This document shows positions 4,135 through 5,114 of a stretch of DNA of 5,114 nt, piece after piece. Numbering within the stretch: position 1 is the stretch's first letter; each line of letters opens with the position of its first letter. The stretch spans positions 1 through 5,114 of the forward strand of contig JALSHP010000052.1 in the NCBI GenBank assembly GCA_026982175.1. The letters run 5' to 3'. The stretch is from Campylobacteraceae bacterium (GTDB lineage Bacteria; Campylobacterota; Campylobacteria; Campylobacterales; Sulfurovaceae). A program made the translations under genes and the position numbers. The notes under the pieces are model-generated. The model did no database searches and was not told the origin of the DNA. It saw only the letters and a list, made by a program, of their open reading frames with translations.

Positions 4135-5114
4135 CCTCTTTAATCGCTTCTGTTTGTGCGTGGGTATTAAGTGGGTCAAGTACCAATTTTAAGTTTCCAT
4201 CGTTCATGATTCGGTCAAGAGAATAGAGCGTTAAGTCAATTCGGTGGTCAGTAAGACGGTTTTGAGGATAATTATAGGTTCTAATCTTTTCAGAACGTGA
4301 CCCTGTTCCTACTTGCAGTTTTCTTTGAGCTGAAGTTTCATCTAGTTGCTCTTGAAGGTAAGCATCATAGACTCTAGCTTTAAGAACCTTCATTGCTTTA
4401 TCACGGTTTTTGTGCTGTGACTTTTCATCTTGAATGGCTGCGACAATACCAGTAGGGATGTGCGTTAAACGAACAGCTGAATCGGTAGTATTAACCGATT
4501 GTCCACCACACCCACTTGAACGGTACACATCCATCTTAATGTCATTGGGCTTTAACTCTACCTCAACATCATCAACTTCTGGAATGACAGCTACCGTAAT
4601 AGCTGAAGTATGCACACGCCCTTGTGTTTCAGTGTCAGGTACCCGTTGTACACGGTGGATACCTGCTTCAAATTTAAGTTGAGAGTAGACACCCTCTCCA
4701 TTAATTTGAGCAATCATCTCTTTGTATCCTCCAGCTGTTCCATCTGAAGAGGAGATAATCTCAACTTTCCATCCCACAAGCTCTGCATGACGTAGATACA
4801 TCTTAAAGACATCGGCAACAAACAACGCAGCTTCATCACCACCTGCTCCTGCTCTAAGCTCTAAGATGATGTTTTTATCATCATTGGGGTCACTTGGAAT
4901 CATGAGTACTTTAATCTCATCTTCAAGTTGAGGAAGCATAGGCTCTAATTCAGCCAGCTCCTCCTTTGCTAAGTCTCCTAGCTCATTATCGCCTAACAGT
5001 TCTTTGTTCTCTTCTATGGCATTAGCCGTCTCTATATATAAATTGGCTTTTTCTACCAATTTACTTAGTTTGGATTGTTCTCTTCCTAAGTCAGTCATTT
5101 TTTTAATGTCAGAG
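4124..5114 (-). CDS. prfA: Peptide chain release factor 1 (RF1), 5' end outside the window
   Basis: RF1 recognises UAA and UAG in the ribosomal A site and triggers hydrolysis of the finished peptide. Counting from the first visible methionine (5098-5096), the stop-codon-reading PxT motif is PDT (153-155, in RVPDTETQGRVHTSA). The catalytic GGQ loop is at 198-200 (SSGCGGQSVNTTDSAVR), the glutamine of which is usually methylated by PrmC. The acidic GAGGDEAALF segment (84-93) is also typical. PxT rather than SPF distinguishes it from RF2. The methionine at 5098 is not the true start: the frame stays open to the window edge and adds SDIKK before MTDL, matching the usual internal RF1 sequence. About 30 N-terminal residues of a protein of roughly 355-360 are therefore outside. 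It converges on the membrane protein gene with a six-base overlap. Confidence 0.97.
   Translation of the reverse strand, partial: SDIKKMTDLGREQSKLSKLVEKANLYIETANAIEENKELLGDNELGDLAKEELAELEPMLPQLEDEIKVLMIPSDPNDDKNIILELRAGAGGDEAALFVADVFKMYLRHAELVGWKVEIISSSDGTAGGYKEMIAQINGEGVYSQLKFEAGIHRVQRVPDTETQGRVHTSAITVAVIPEVDDVEVELKPNDIKMDVYRSSGCGGQSVNTTDSAVRLTHIPTGIVAAIQDEKSQHKNRDKAMKVLKARVYDAYLQEQLDETSAQRKLQVGTGSRSEKIRTYNYPQNRLTDHRIDLTLYSLDRIMNDGNLKLVLDPLNTHAQTEAIKEAGL

Noticed and set aside
4434..4682. Plus-strand open frame of 82 codons inside prfA
   Set aside because: It is antisense to the most conserved part of RF1, so openness follows from constraint on the other strand.
5096..5098. Taking the methionine at 5098 as the true start of RF1
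   Set aside because: The frame is open upstream and adds SDIKK before MTDL, the normal internal RF1 sequence; the real start is outside the window.

Overview
The window looks like a chromosomal segment of a Campylobacterota (epsilonproteobacterial) genome, perhaps a Sulfurimonas/Sulfurovum/Arcobacter-like lineage. The grounds are strong AT-richness, very short intergenic gaps, AAGGA-type ribosome binding sites, and the style of the LuxS, FolE and RF1 proteins. The genus is an inference; no rRNA or other marker is present.

Left part (1-1350, minus strand): a tight operon reads luxS, then a stand-alone DUF752/MnmC-N-type tRNA methyltransferase (mnmD), then the first 20 codons of an unidentified gene that leaves the window. 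Its junctions are TAG immediately followed by ATG, and a one-base TAATG overlap. LuxS acts in the activated-methyl cycle, which handles the by-product of SAM-dependent methylation, so the pairing with a methyltransferase makes metabolic sense. folE (GTP cyclohydrolase I, 1443-2021, plus strand) diverges from luxS across a 92-base promoter region.

Middle part (2035-4129): an AT-richer stretch of poorly known genes lies between two housekeeping genes. On the minus strand, a membrane-anchored OmpA-like protein is followed by a 66-residue single-span membrane protein with a charged helix and a GTG start. Divergent from them is a 153-codon plus-strand gene that appears to be an isolated N-terminal Rossmann domain of the UDP-glucose 6-dehydrogenase family. 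Its fold residues are kept but the cofactor and catalytic motifs are missing. It has a strong ribosome binding site, a large upstream inverted repeat and a terminator-like hairpin over its stop codon, so it looks like a complete small gene rather than rubble. A 186-residue multi-span membrane protein of unknown function follows.

Right part (4124-5114, minus strand): prfA (peptide chain release factor 1) enters from the right edge without its first codons. It overlaps the end of the membrane protein gene tail to tail by six bases inside a 16-base perfect palindrome.

No rRNA, tRNA, CRISPR array, insertion sequence or transposase was seen. The strongest candidate for something undescribed is the dehydrogenase-like pseudoenzyme at 2978-3439 together with its palindromic upstream region. 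Nothing in the sequence by itself proves a new system.
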